Below are positions 25,506-34,458 of a DNA stretch of 64,000 bases, in pieces. The notes under the pieces were generated by a model. The model did no database searches. It was not told the DNA's origin and was given only the letters and a program-made list of their open reading frames with translations. Numbering within the stretch: position 1 is the first letter of the stretch; each line of letters starts with the position of its first letter. The DNA comes from Pseudomonas putida (GTDB lineage Bacteria > Pseudomonadota > Gammaproteobacteria > Pseudomonadales > Pseudomonadaceae): assembly GCF_001976065.1 (NCBI RefSeq), contig NZ_MNAH01000004.1:250519-314518 (forward strand). Direction: 5' to 3'. The position numbers and the translations under genes were made by a program.

Positions 25506-27347
25506 ATGCCTGATTACCGCTCGAAAACATCCACCCATGGCCGCAACATGGCCGGCGCCCGCGCACTGTGGCGCGCAACGGGGATGAAAGATGACGACTT
25601 CAAGAAGCCGATCATCGCCATTGCCAACTCCTTCACCCAGTTCGTACCGGGCCACGTGCACCTGAAAGACCTGGGCCAACTGGTCGCCCGCGAGATCGAA
25701 CGCGCTGGCGGCGTTGCAAAAGAATTCAACACCATCGCCGTCGATGACGGCATCGCCATGGGCCACGACGGCATGCTGTATTCGCTGCCAAGCCGCGAGA
25801 TCATCGCCGACTCCGTCGAGTACATGGTCAATGCCCACTGCGCCGACGCCATCGTCTGCATCTCCAACTGCGACAAGATCACCCCTGGCATGCTGATGGC
25901 GTCTTTGCGCCTGAACATCCCGGTGATCTTCGTGTCCGGCGGCCCTATGGAAGCCGGCAAGACCAAACTGGCCAGCCACGGTCTTGACCTGGTCGACGCC
26001 ATGGTGATCGCCGCCGACTCCAGCGCTTCTGACGAGAAAGTCGCTGAGTACGAGCGTAGCGCCTGCCCGACCTGCGGTTCGTGCTCCGGCATGTTCACCG
26101 CCAACTCGATGAATTGCCTGGTCGAGGCACTGGGCCTGGCATTGCCGGGCAACGGTTCGACTCTGGCCACCCACAGCGACCGCGAGCAGCTGTTCCTGCA
26201 GGCCGGGCGCACCATCGTCGAGCTGTGCAAGCGTTACTACGGTGAGAACGACGAGTCGGTGTTGCCACGCAACATTGCCAACTTCCAGGCGTTCGAAAAC
26301 GCCATGACCCTGGACATCGCCATGGGCGGTTCCACCAACACCATCCTGCACTTGCTGGCCGCTGCCCAGGAAGCCGAGATCGATTTCGACCTGCGCGACA
26401 TCGACCGCCTGTCCCGTCACGTGCCGCAACTGTGCAAGGTCGCGCCGAACATCCAGAAATACCACATGGAAGACGTGCACCGTGCCGGCGGGATCTTCAG
26501 CATCCTCGGCTCGCTGGCCCGTGGCGGATTGCTGCACACCCAGCTGCCGACCGTGCACAGCCGCAGCATGGAAGAAGCCATTGCCAAGTGGGACATCACC
26601 CAGACCACCGACGAAGCCGTGCACCACTTCTTCAAGGCCGGGCCTGCGGGCATCCCGACGCAAACCGCGTTCAGCCAGTCGACCCGTTGGGACACCCTGG
26701 ACGACGACCGTGAAAACGGCTGCATCCGCAGCGTCGAGCACGCTTACTCGCAAGAAGGCGGCCTGGCCGTACTGTACGGAAACATCGCCCTGGACGGCTG
26801 CGTGGTGAAAACCGCCGGCGTCGACGAGTCGATCCACGTGTTCGAAGGCAATGCGAAGATCTTCGAAAGCCAGGACAGCGCCGTACGCGGCATCCTCGCC
26901 GATGAAGTGAAGGAAGGCGACATCGTCATCATTCGCTACGAAGGCCCGAAAGGCGGCCCGGGCATGCAGGAAATGCTCTACCCGACTTCGTACCTGAAAT
27001 CCAAAGGCCTGGGCAAAGCCTGCGCCCTGCTCACCGACGGCCGCTTCTCCGGCGGCACCTCGGGCCTGTCCATCGGCCACGCTTCGCCAGAGGCCGCTGC
27101 CGGCGGCGCGATTGGTTTGGTGCAGGACGGCGACAAAGTGCTGATCGACATTCCGAACCGCTCGATCAACCTGTTGGTCAGCGACGAAGAACTGGCAGCG
27201 CGCCGCGTCGAGCAGGACAAGAAAGGCTGGAAACCGGTGGAAGTACGTCCACGTAAAGTGACCACCGCGTTGAAGGCCTACGCTTTGCTGGCGACCAGTG
27301 CTGACAAGGGTGCTGTGCGTAACAAGGCGATGCTTGATGGGCTGTAA
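25506..27347 (+). CDS. ilvD: Dihydroxy-acid dehydratase
   Basis: This 613-residue iron-sulfur dehydratase catalyses the third step of valine/isoleucine synthesis (and leads to leucine and pantothenate). The Cys ligands are seen in CISNCDKITPGM and CPTCGSCSGMFTANSMNC, and the IAMGGSTNTILHLLA and DGRFSGGTSGLSIGH signatures are present. Length equals the E. coli type (about 616). GGAGTGCTTC precedes the ATG. It is monocistronic with a clear terminator. Confidence 0.98.
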   Translation: MPDYRSKTSTHGRNMAGARALWRATGMKDDDFKKPIIAIANSFTQFVPGHVHLKDLGQLVAREIERAGGVAKEFNTIAVDDGIAMGHDGMLYSLPSREIIADSVEYMVNAHCADAIVCISNCDKITPGMLMASLRLNIPVIFVSGGPMEAGKTKLASHGLDLVDAMVIAADSSASDEKVAEYERSACPTCGSCSGMFTANSMNCLVEALGLALPGNGSTLATHSDREQLFLQAGRTIVELCKRYYGENDESVLPRNIANFQAFENAMTLDIAMGGSTNTILHLLAAAQEAEIDFDLRDIDRLSRHVPQLCKVAPNIQKYHMEDVHRAGGIFSILGSLARGGLLHTQLPTVHSRSMEEAIAKWDITQTTDEAVHHFFKAGPAGIPTQTAFSQSTRWDTLDDDRENGCIRSVEHAYSQEGGLAVLYGNIALDGCVVKTAGVDESIHVFEGNAKIFESQDSAVRGILADEVKEGDIVIIRYEGPKGGPGMQEMLYPTSYLKSKGLGKACALLTDGRFSGGTSGLSIGHASPEAAAGGAIGLVQDGDKVLIDIPNRSINLLVSDEELAARRVEQDKKGWKPVEVRPRKVTTALKAYALLATSADKGAVRNKAMLDGL

Positions 27348-27368
27348 GGCTTAAGCGTTGAACAAAAA

Positions 27369-27399
27369 AATACCCCGCCATGTGCGGGGTATTTTTTTG
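27369..27399 (+). terminator. Rho-independent terminator of ilvD
   Basis: AATACCCCGC pairs with GCGGGGTATT (27369-27378 / 27384-27393), with A residues before and TTTTTT after. It is bidirectional in form. Confidence 0.95.
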
Positions 27400-27411
27400 T
27401 TCGCCGATCTC

Positions 27412-27513
27412 CTGTAGGAGCAAGCTTGCTCGCGATGGTCGTCAACGATAACGCTGGAAACCTGACACCCAACGGAGTCTTTGAGTTTATCGCGAGCAAG
27501 CTCGCTCCTACAG
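27412..27513. repeat. REPIN copy 3 of the RAYT-associated family
   Basis: This is the cleanest copy: GTAGGAGCAAGCTTGCTCGC and its inverted partner bracket the inner core CGTCAACGATAACGC. It lies between the ilvD terminator and the convergent DUF6124 gene. Confidence 0.9.
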
Positions 27514-27542
27514 TGAGCATCGTCTTCGGACGACCCTCTGCC

Positions 27543-27830
27543 TTAATCCTGCGGGTCGAGGTTATCCAGCGCCTGGTTCACCGCCAGCTCGCCCAGCATG
27601 ATGACCTGGGCAATCCCCAGCATCGTGTTGCGTTGAGAGCCTTCCAGCAGTGCGGCGAAATCGCTGGCCATGACATTGGCCGAGGCGAGGGATTCGCAGG
27701 CGTGGGCCAGGAGGGTTTCGGTGTCGAGGCCGGGGGCGATGATGAAGGTTCGGCTGGGTTTGCGCGGGATGGTGTTGATTTGGGTGGACAGGTTGTCGGT
27801 GTCCGGTGGATCAGGGGTAATTTTCAGCAT
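27543..27830 (-). CDS. DUF6124 (former DUF3077) family protein
   Basis: This 95-residue protein has the family core TFIIAPGLDTETLLAHACESLASANVMASDFAALLEGSQRN and ends in AVNQALDNLDPQD. Pseudomonas genomes carry many such small proteins; the function is unknown. ATG at 27830 is chosen because AGGAGAATCATCA precedes it. The ATG is entered through a short upstream frame whose TGA overlaps the start (ATGCTGA), suggesting translational coupling. Confidence 0.85.
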   Translation of the reverse strand: MLKITPDPPDTDNLSTQINTIPRKPSRTFIIAPGLDTETLLAHACESLASANVMASDFAALLEGSQRNTMLGIAQVIMLGELAVNQALDNLDPQD

Positions 27831-28156
27831 TGATGATTCTCCTGGATGTAAGGAGCTATCACCTTCGCTACCAAACGAAAGGTGGCAGCCATACGCAGGT
27901 TGGTAGACCGGTCCAGGGAGCCGGCGCGCTCGAAAGCGCCCCACGCATGACCACCATAGAAGCAGAGACGAAAAAACCTGCCGAAGGTGTAGTCATGCGC
28001 CTGGAAAATCCGGGCTACCAAACCCGATCGCTGATGGCCAGCGATACGCAGAAGATAGAACCCGCCAAACAGGCGCACAAGTCGGCGGATTCTGAAGTAG
28101 TCGTAGTCCCTTACGCAAGAACGTGCAGGTTGCGACTGTAGGAAGAAGTTGATCAA
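27824..28156 (-). other. Leader region / possible 110-codon upstream frame of the DUF6124 gene
   Basis: A minus-strand frame runs without interruption from 28156 to a TGA overlapping the DUF6124 start. Its translation is Arg/Phe/Gly-rich (RRLVRLFGGFYLLRIAGHQR) and has no domain I know. The DNA contains several short hairpins, such as GGCGC-N8-GCGCC and CGGG-N8-CCCG, so a structured mRNA leader is as likely as a protein. Together with the REPIN at 28185 it fills the gap of over 460 bases before the phosphatase gene. Confidence 0.4.
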
Positions 28157-28184
28157 GCAGAGGCTTTCATTGCCTCGACTGGCC

Positions 28185-28281
28185 CCATCGCGAGCAAGCT
28201 CGCTCCCACAGTGGATCTTCGGTGTTCACACAATCTGTGTTTCACCCGAGATTATTGTGGGAGCGAGCTTGCTCGCGATGG
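28185..28281. repeat. REPIN, GTGGGAGCGAGC family
   Basis: Long inverted arms CATCGCGAGCAAGCTCGCTC and GAGCGAGCTTGCTCGCGATG surround a loop containing GGTGTTCACA and TTTCACC. The same loop words recur in the REPIN at 31009-31101. Confidence 0.9.
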
Positions 28282-28294
28282 AGGCGCCGCAGTC

Positions 28295-29350
28295 TTACTG
28301 AATTTCTTGCGGGGTGACGACCACCCAGTTCTTATCCGCCGTCACCGGCAATCCTTCCTTGGCCTGGGCCGCGGCGTTCTTGGCCATCATGCCCTGGATC
28401 TGGGTCATGTATTTGTCCTTGCGGTTGACCCACAGGTGGATGCCGCCCTTGGCCACGTCGACGCCGTGGAACAGCATGTAGCCGTCGCTGGTGGGCGTAT
28501 CGCCGCCGACCAGGACCGGTTTTTTCCACTCGTCGATGTAGGTCAGGATCGCTGCGTGCTTGCCGGCCATCCAGGTCGCCGGGGTCCACAGGTACGGAGT
28601 CAGTTCGAGGCCGAGGTTGGCCTTCTCGTCATATTTGCCAGCGGTGATCTGCTTGCGCGCGGTAGTCAGTTCACCGGTCTTGGTGTCCTTGAGCAGCAAC
28701 GACACACCGATCACGTTCTGCGGTTTGACGTTGTAGCCGTACTTCGGATCGGCCGCGACCATGCGCACCAGTTCTTCGGAGGCGGCGGTCATGACATAGA
28801 CCTCGATGCCGTTCTCCATCAGTTTGTTGTACAGCTCTTGCTGGCCGGTGAAGATTTTCGGCGGGTTGACGTCGAGTTTCTTGACCACGTCGCCTTCGTA
28901 GTAAGTGGCCGGCACCGGTTTGCCGGACGCCATCATCTCGTCGACGTAGCCCTTGAGTTCCTGCAGCGTGAAGCCGGAGAACACTTGCGCGACCCATGGG
29001 TAACACACCATGTCGTCGAGCTCGCAGAGACGGTAGTAGTAGCTGAACAGGCTTTCCTTGTGGTCGGCGGTGTCCTTGAACGGCATCAGTTTCAGGGAGG
29101 GGTCGAGTTTGTCGCGGGTGATCAGGCCCTTGTTTTCCATGAACGGCAGCAACGACTCTTCGAGGTCGTAGCGGTAGCTGGTGTTGTCCATGTCGAACAC
29201 CGCGTAGTTACCCTTATTGGCGTTGGCCGCGATCATCGCGTCGAGCGCCTTGGCCTGATCGGCGGGCCAGTGCTTCAGATCCGTGGCGAGTACCTGGCCG
29301 GCGAGGCCCAGGCAAAGTGCGGCGACCAGAAATTTCGGTGCGAACTTCAT
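28295..29350 (-). CDS. Secreted HAD-family phosphatase, phosphorylcholine phosphatase-like
   Basis: This 351-residue protein has a signal peptide (MKFAPKFLVAALCLGLAGQVLA, written MKFAP...VLA). The HAD nucleophile motif is DMDNTSYRYD, and later GGDTPTSDGYMLFHG supplies the acidic motif. The length and the SYRYDLEESLLPFME segment resemble Pseudomonas periplasmic phosphorylcholine phosphatase PchP, which releases choline from phosphocholine. ATG at 29350 is chosen over an in-frame start 39 bases upstream because GGGAG lies just before it and the signal peptide then starts correctly. Confidence 0.82.
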   Translation of the reverse strand: MKFAPKFLVAALCLGLAGQVLATDLKHWPADQAKALDAMIAANANKGNYAVFDMDNTSYRYDLEESLLPFMENKGLITRDKLDPSLKLMPFKDTADHKESLFSYYYRLCELDDMVCYPWVAQVFSGFTLQELKGYVDEMMASGKPVPATYYEGDVVKKLDVNPPKIFTGQQELYNKLMENGIEVYVMTAASEELVRMVAADPKYGYNVKPQNVIGVSLLLKDTKTGELTTARKQITAGKYDEKANLGLELTPYLWTPATWMAGKHAAILTYIDEWKKPVLVGGDTPTSDGYMLFHGVDVAKGGIHLWVNRKDKYMTQIQGMMAKNAAAQAKEGLPVTADKNWVVVTPQEIQ

Positions 29351-29591
29351 CTGCGTTTCTCCCTGAGTGAAAGACATCGACGCTAACAAATAAGTGTGAC
29401 AGTCCTCGCCTGTCAGCGACCGCCAACGTGCCTATCGCGTCAGTTGCATCCCCGAGAGCGACACCCGCTTATTCCAAAAACGACAGCTGCCAGACGTTTT
29501 TGATATTAATTCATTGGAAATCAAGCTGTTAGGCTTGCCGGTTCGCAGCTGCCCCGGAAGGTGGCTGGCACAAGTCACTTTCGGAGTTCTT

Positions 29592-30983
29592 ATGAATCTG
29601 CCGCTGATTCTCAATCTGCTGGTGTTCCTCGCGTTACTTTTTGGTCTCGCACAAACCCGCCACACTACATTTAGCCTGGCGAAAAAAGTCCTGCTCGCCC
29701 TGGTGCTGGGCGTGGCGTTTGGTGTGGCGCTGCACACCGTCTACGGTGCCGGTAATCCGGTGCTGAAAGCCTCGATTGGCTGGTTCGACCTGGTGGGCAA
29801 CGGTTATGTGCAATTGCTGCAAATGATCGTGATCCCCTTGGTATTCGCCTCGATCCTCAGCGCCGTGGCCCGTCTGCACAACGCCTCGTCGCTGGGCAAG
29901 ATCAGTTTCCTGACCATTGGCACGCTGCTGTTCACCACCGCCATCGCGGCATTGATCGGCATCGGCCTGACCAACCTGTTCGGCCTGACAGCCGAGGGCC
30001 TGGTGGCCGGCACCCAGGAAATGGCGCGCCTGCAAACCATCCAGAGCGACTATGCCGGCAAGGTCGCTGACCTCAATGTGCCGCAGTTGCTGCTGTCGTT
30101 CATTCCGCAAAACCCGATCGCCGACCTGGCGCGGGCCAAGCCGACGTCGATCATCAGCGTGGTGGTCTTTGCGGCGTTCCTCGGGGTTGCAGCGCTGCAA
30201 CTTCTGAAGGATGACGTGGAAAAAGGTCAGAAAGTGATCAACGCCATCGACACCCTGCAAGCCTGGGTGATGCGCCTGGTACGCCTGGTGATGAAGCTGA
30301 CCCCGTACGGCGTCCTGGCGCTGATGACCAAGGTGGTCGCTGGCTCCAACCTGCAGGACATCATCAAGCTCGGCAGTTTCGTGGTGGTGTCCTACATCGG
30401 CCTGGGCCTGATGTTTGTCGTGCATGGACTGCTGGTGTCCGCCGCCGGTATCAACCCGCTGCGCTTCTTCCGCAAGATCTGGCCGGTACTGACGTTTGCC
30501 TTTACCAGCCGTTCGAGCGCCGCGACCATACCGCTGAGCATCGAAGCGCAGACCAGCCGCCTGGGCATCCCGCAATCCATCGCCAGCTTCGCCGCTTCGT
30601 TCGGCGCGACCATTGGCCAGAACGGTTGTGCCGGCCTGTATCCAGCGATGCTGGCGGTGATGGTGGCGCCGACCGTGGGCATCAACCCGCTGGACCCGTT
30701 GTGGATCGCGACGCTGGTGGCGATTGTCACGCTGAGTTCGGCGGGTGTGGCGGGCGTTGGCGGGGGCGCGACCTTTGCCGCGTTGATCGTGTTGCCGGCG
30801 ATGGGGTTGCCGGTGTCACTGGTGGCGTTGCTGATTTCGGTCGAGCCGCTGATTGATATGGGGCGCACGGCATTGAACGTCAGTGGTTCGATGACGGCCG
30901 GGGCGATTACCAGCCAGGTAATGCAGCAGACGGATAAAGCGCTGCTGGATGCGGATGAGCATTCGGCGTTGGCGCACGCTTAA
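29592..30983 (+). CDS. tcyP: L-cystine:cation symporter, TcyP-like
   Basis: This 463-residue member of the dicarboxylate/amino acid:cation symporter family (about 9-10 membrane segments) has the same length as E. coli YdjN/TcyP. Substrate-site motifs include FTSRSSAATIPL (Ser-rich hairpin), FGATIGQNGCAGLYPAM, and AGVAGVGGGATFAALIVLP. The start at 29592 follows CGGAGTTCTT and begins with a hydrophobic helix. It is expected to import cystine with a cation. The REPIN at 31009 follows. Confidence 0.88.
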   Translation: MNLPLILNLLVFLALLFGLAQTRHTTFSLAKKVLLALVLGVAFGVALHTVYGAGNPVLKASIGWFDLVGNGYVQLLQMIVIPLVFASILSAVARLHNASSLGKISFLTIGTLLFTTAIAALIGIGLTNLFGLTAEGLVAGTQEMARLQTIQSDYAGKVADLNVPQLLLSFIPQNPIADLARAKPTSIISVVVFAAFLGVAALQLLKDDVEKGQKVINAIDTLQAWVMRLVRLVMKLTPYGVLALMTKVVAGSNLQDIIKLGSFVVVSYIGLGLMFVVHGLLVSAAGINPLRFFRKIWPVLTFAFTSRSSAATIPLSIEAQTSRLGIPQSIASFAASFGATIGQNGCAGLYPAMLAVMVAPTVGINPLDPLWIATLVAIVTLSSAGVAGVGGGATFAALIVLPAMGLPVSLVALLISVEPLIDMGRTALNVSGSMTAGAITSQVMQQTDKALLDADEHSALAHA

Positions 30984-31008
30984 GTCTTTCATTGCCTGAG
31001 CGGGCCTA

Positions 31009-31101
31009 TTCGCGAGCAGGCTCGCTCCCACAGTGAGCGGTGGTGTTCACAGCATTTGTGATTCACCGCAAACCCATTGTGGGAGCGAGCCTGCTCGCGA
31101 A
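31009..31101. repeat. REPIN between tcyP and folA
   Basis: Arms of CGCGAGCAGGCTCGCTCCCA type in inverted orientation; the loop contains GGTGTTCACAGC and ATTCACCG, matching the copy at 28185. It ends 5 bases before the folA stop codon, so it is a bidirectional hairpin for two convergent genes. Confidence 0.9.
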
Positions 31102-31105
31102 GCTT

Positions 31106-31618
31106 TTAAGCTTTTTCCCAAACCTCAAAACTGTACGCCGGTTTGTCGCCTTCCGCCGGATTCGGCACATTCGACACCAGCTTCCACTGGGTCAAATCAA
31201 ACTCCGGAAACCAGGCATCCCCTTGCGGGCTCAACGCCACACGGGTCAGGTACAAGCGATCGGCCTGCGCCAGCCCCTGCGCATACAACTGCGCCCCGCC
31301 AATCAGCATCAGCTCATCGACGCCCTGCTCCTTCGCCCACTCCTCGGCGCGAACCACCGCGGCTTCCAGCGACGGATAAACTTCCGCGCCGTCAAGCACC
31401 AGATCCGCCTGACGGCTGACCACAATGTTCAAGCGGCCCGGCAACGGACGGCCGAGGGAATCCCAGGTCTTGCGGCCCATGATGATCGGCTTGCCCAAGG
31501 TGGTGGCCTTGAAGTATTTGAAGTCCCCCGGCAGGTGCCAGGGCATGCTGTTGTCGACGCCGATCACGCGGTTTTCACCGAGGGCTGCGATCAGGCTGAG
31601 GGGGAGTGATTTAGTCAT
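31106..31618 (-). CDS. folA: Dihydrofolate reductase
   Basis: This 170-residue enzyme reduces dihydrofolate to tetrahydrofolate with NADPH. LSLIAALGENRVIGVDNSMPWHLPGDF contains the substrate-binding Trp/Leu segment with the catalytic acidic residue, and IIMGRKTWDSLGRPLPGR and LMLIGGAQLYAQ are NADPH-binding motifs. Start ATG at 31618 gives the usual length. It is functionally tied to thyA (13 kb away), which generates dihydrofolate. Confidence 0.97.
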   Translation of the reverse strand: MTKSLPLSLIAALGENRVIGVDNSMPWHLPGDFKYFKATTLGKPIIMGRKTWDSLGRPLPGRLNIVVSRQADLVLDGAEVYPSLEAAVVRAEEWAKEQGVDELMLIGGAQLYAQGLAQADRLYLTRVALSPQGDAWFPEFDLTQWKLVSNVPNPAEGDKPAYSFEVWEKA

Positions 31619-31703
31619 GCCGGCGAGGATACCAGAGCCTCGCTTTCCCCGATAAGCGCTACAGCGGTTATGCTCACAGTTCAATTAAGCGACGGGATGC
31701 CGC

Positions 31704-33074
31704 GTGACTGAACTGAATACTCTCTGGCTGACAGAAACCATCCGACTGCGCGAAGAACACGCAGGTCCCCTGGAAGATCTGGAAGCCAACCGATTGGCGC
31801 GCAGCGCCGGCGGCGATTTGCCGACCCGCATTCAACGCCGCGCCCTGTGGCTGGCCGAGCGCGATGGCTTGGGCGATGCACTCAAACACTGGCTGCAAGG
31901 CGCGCGACTCGCGCTGATCGTATTGGCGGTGCTGGCCGTGGTCAGCGGCGCCGGCCTGGCCTTTGCCGCCATGGGCGACGGCCTGCACCCGGTGAATGTG
32001 TTCTGGGCGCTGGGCAGTCTGCTCGGGCTCAATCTGATCCTGTTATTGAGCTGGGCCCTGGGCCTGGTATTTGCCGGCGAACACGGCGCCAGCCTCGGGC
32101 GCCTGTGGCTGTGGCTCAGCGAAAAATTGGCCCGGGACGCGAAGGCGGCGCAACTGGCACCGGCCCTGCTGCTGTTGTTGCAACGCCAGAAACTCAATCG
32201 CTGGGCCATCGGCGTGTTGGTCAATGGCCTGTGGTTGTTGGCGATGCTCAGTGCCCTGGTGATTCTGCTGACGTTGATGGCGACCCGCCGCTACGGCTTC
32301 GTCTGGGAAACCACGATCCTCAGCGCCGATACCTTTATTGCCGTGACCCAGGCCCTCGGCGCGCTTCCGGCCTTGCTCGGTTTCAGCGTGCCCACCGAGG
32401 TAATGATCCGCGCCAGTGGCGATGCCGCACTGAACATCGAAAGTGCCCGCCAGGCCTGGGCGGCGTGGCTCGTAGGTGTGTTGCTGGTCTATGGCGTGAT
32501 GCCGCGCCTGTTACTGGCGCTGTTTTGTCTGTGGCGCTGGAAGTCCGGCCGGACAACCTTGCAGCTCGATCTGAATTTGCCCGGTTATGCCCCACTGCGC
32601 GAACGGCTGATGCCCACCAGCGAACGCCTGGGAGTCAGCGATGCCGCGCCGGCACAACTGCATCGCGTGGAGAGTGGCGTCAGCGAACAACACAGCAATG
32701 GCGCACTGTTGGTCGCCATCGAGCTGGACGACGACCGCCCGTGGCCGCCCCAACTGGCGAAGAATGTCAGCAACGCCGGGATCCTCGACAGCCGCGAATC
32801 GCGCAACAAACTCCTCGAGCAACTGAGCCGCTTTCCTCCTGCGCGCCTGGCGATTGCGTGCGATCCACGGCGCTCGCCGGATCGCGGCAGCCTGGCGCTG
32901 ATCGCCGAACTGGCTCGCAGCGCCAGCGCCACTCGGGTGTGGTTGTTGCAGGCGCCGCCCGGGGAAGCGCTGGACGCCGAACGCCTGGGCGACTGGCATG
33001 TGGCGCTGCAACAACTGGAGCTGCCGTTCGCTGATTGCGCGCCGATGAACTGGCTGGAGACGGGTCATGACTGA
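31704..33074 (+). CDS. DUF2868 membrane protein
   Basis: This 456-residue protein has a cytoplasmic N-terminus followed by several membrane helices (about residues 73-96, 102-127, 165-190 and a helix near 255-275) and a soluble C-terminal half. It corresponds to DUF2868 proteins. It overlaps the next gene, a DUF3482 GTPase, by 8 bases; the two families are regularly found together, implying one membrane-associated GTPase system of unknown purpose. Confidence 0.85.
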   Translation: MTELNTLWLTETIRLREEHAGPLEDLEANRLARSAGGDLPTRIQRRALWLAERDGLGDALKHWLQGARLALIVLAVLAVVSGAGLAFAAMGDGLHPVNVFWALGSLLGLNLILLLSWALGLVFAGEHGASLGRLWLWLSEKLARDAKAAQLAPALLLLLQRQKLNRWAIGVLVNGLWLLAMLSALVILLTLMATRRYGFVWETTILSADTFIAVTQALGALPALLGFSVPTEVMIRASGDAALNIESARQAWAAWLVGVLLVYGVMPRLLLALFCLWRWKSGRTTLQLDLNLPGYAPLRERLMPTSERLGVSDAAPAQLHRVESGVSEQHSNGALLVAIELDDDRPWPPQLAKNVSNAGILDSRESRNKLLEQLSRFPPARLAIACDPRRSPDRGSLALIAELARSASATRVWLLQAPPGEALDAERLGDWHVALQQLELPFADCAPMNWLETGHD

Positions 33075-34452
33075 CGCCAGCAAGCAGCCCCTGAAACTCG
33101 CCGTGGTCGGCCACACCAACGTCGGCAAAACCTCGTTGCTGCGCACCCTGACCCGCGACGTCGGTTTCGGCGAAGTGTCCCACCGCCCCAGTACCACGCG
33201 GCATGTCGAAGGCGCGCGGTTGTCGGTGGACGGTGAGCCCTTGCTGGATCTCTACGACACCCCTGGCCTGGAAGACGCCATCGCCCTGCTCGACTACCTC
33301 GAACGCCTGGAGCGTCCCGGCGAACGACTGGACGGTCCGGCCCGGTTGGCGCGATTCCTCGAAGGCAGCGAAGCCCGACAGCGCTTCGAACAGGAGGCCA
33401 AGGTCCTGCGCCAGTTGTTGGCGTCGGACGCCGGGCTCTATGTGATCGACGCGCGGGAACCGGTCCTTGCCAAATATCGCGACGAGCTGGAAGTGCTGGC
33501 CAGCTGCGGCAAACCGTTGTTGCCGGTGTTGAATTTTGTCACCAGCACCAACCACCGCGAGCCGGCGTGGCGCGAGGCACTGGCGCGCCTGGGTTTGCAT
33601 GCGCTGGTGCGCTTCGACAGCGTCGCACCGCCAGAGGACGGCGAACGCCGGCTCTATGAAAGCCTCGCGCTGCTGCTGGAAAATGCCCGCCCGCAACTGG
33701 AACGCCTGATCGCCGACCAGCAGGTCCAACGCCTGGCCCGTGAGCGCAGTGCGGCGCGGTTGATTGCCGAATTATTGATCGATTGTGCCGCATGCCGGCG
33801 CAGCGTGGTCAGCGATGCGCAACAGGAACAGCAGGCGATCGATGAGCTGCGCAAAGCCGTGCGCCAACGCGAGCAGCGTTGCGTCGAAGCGCTGCTCAAG
33901 CTCTACGCGTTTCGCCCGCAGGACGCCGCGGCCAGTGATCTGCCGCTGCTCGATGGGCGTTGGGGCGATGACTTGTTCAACCCTGAAACCCTCAAGCAAC
34001 TGGGGGTGCGGGTGGGTGGCGGTATCGCTGCCGGTGCCGCCGCAGGGGCCGGCGTCGACTTGCTGGTTGGCGGCCTGACGCTGGGTGCTGCCGCACTGGC
34101 CGGGGCGATCGCCGGCGGCGCCCTGCAAACCGCGCGCAGTTATGGCAGCCGCTTGCTGGGCAAGATCAAGGGCCAGCGCGAACTGACGGTCGATGACAGC
34201 GTGCTACGGCTTTTGGCGTTGCGTCAGCGGCAACTGCTGCAGGCGCTCAATGCCCGTGGGCATGCGGCGATGGACAGCATTCAGGTGGCGACGCCACAGG
34301 ACAAAACCTGGCGCGAAGGCAAACTGCCCGAGGCATTGAACAAGGCTCGCGCGCATCCGCAGTGGTCGTCGCTAAACCCGCAGCCAAAATTGAGTCAGGC
34401 GGAACGACAGGAAGAAATCGAAGCGTTGGCCGGGAAAGTCGCCGATCTGTAG
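33067..34452 (+). CDS. GTPase with DUF3482 domain
   Basis: This 461-residue protein starts with a Ras-like GTPase domain: P-loop GHTNVGKTSL, G3 DTPGLEDA, and a later NFVTSTNHREP region. The C-terminal DUF3482 part contains a Gly/Ala-rich, membrane-prone segment (VGGGIAAGAAAGAGVDLLVG, about residues 315-345). It is co-transcribed with the DUF2868 membrane protein. By domain design it may associate with the membrane and act in a stress or division process, but no role is established to my knowledge. Confidence 0.88.
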   Translation: MTDASKQPLKLAVVGHTNVGKTSLLRTLTRDVGFGEVSHRPSTTRHVEGARLSVDGEPLLDLYDTPGLEDAIALLDYLERLERPGERLDGPARLARFLEGSEARQRFEQEAKVLRQLLASDAGLYVIDAREPVLAKYRDELEVLASCGKPLLPVLNFVTSTNHREPAWREALARLGLHALVRFDSVAPPEDGERRLYESLALLLENARPQLERLIADQQVQRLARERSAARLIAELLIDCAACRRSVVSDAQQEQQAIDELRKAVRQREQRCVEALLKLYAFRPQDAAASDLPLLDGRWGDDLFNPETLKQLGVRVGGGIAAGAAAGAGVDLLVGGLTLGAAALAGAIAGGALQTARSYGSRLLGKIKGQRELTVDDSVLRLLALRQRQLLQALNARGHAAMDSIQVATPQDKTWREGKLPEALNKARAHPQWSSLNPQPKLSQAERQEEIEALAGKVADL

Positions 34453-34458
34453 GGCCTG

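Noticed and set aside
29351..29591. Small gene between the phosphatase and cystine symporter genes
   Set aside because: The frames there are short and start without ribosome binding sites; the gap reads as a divergent promoter region.
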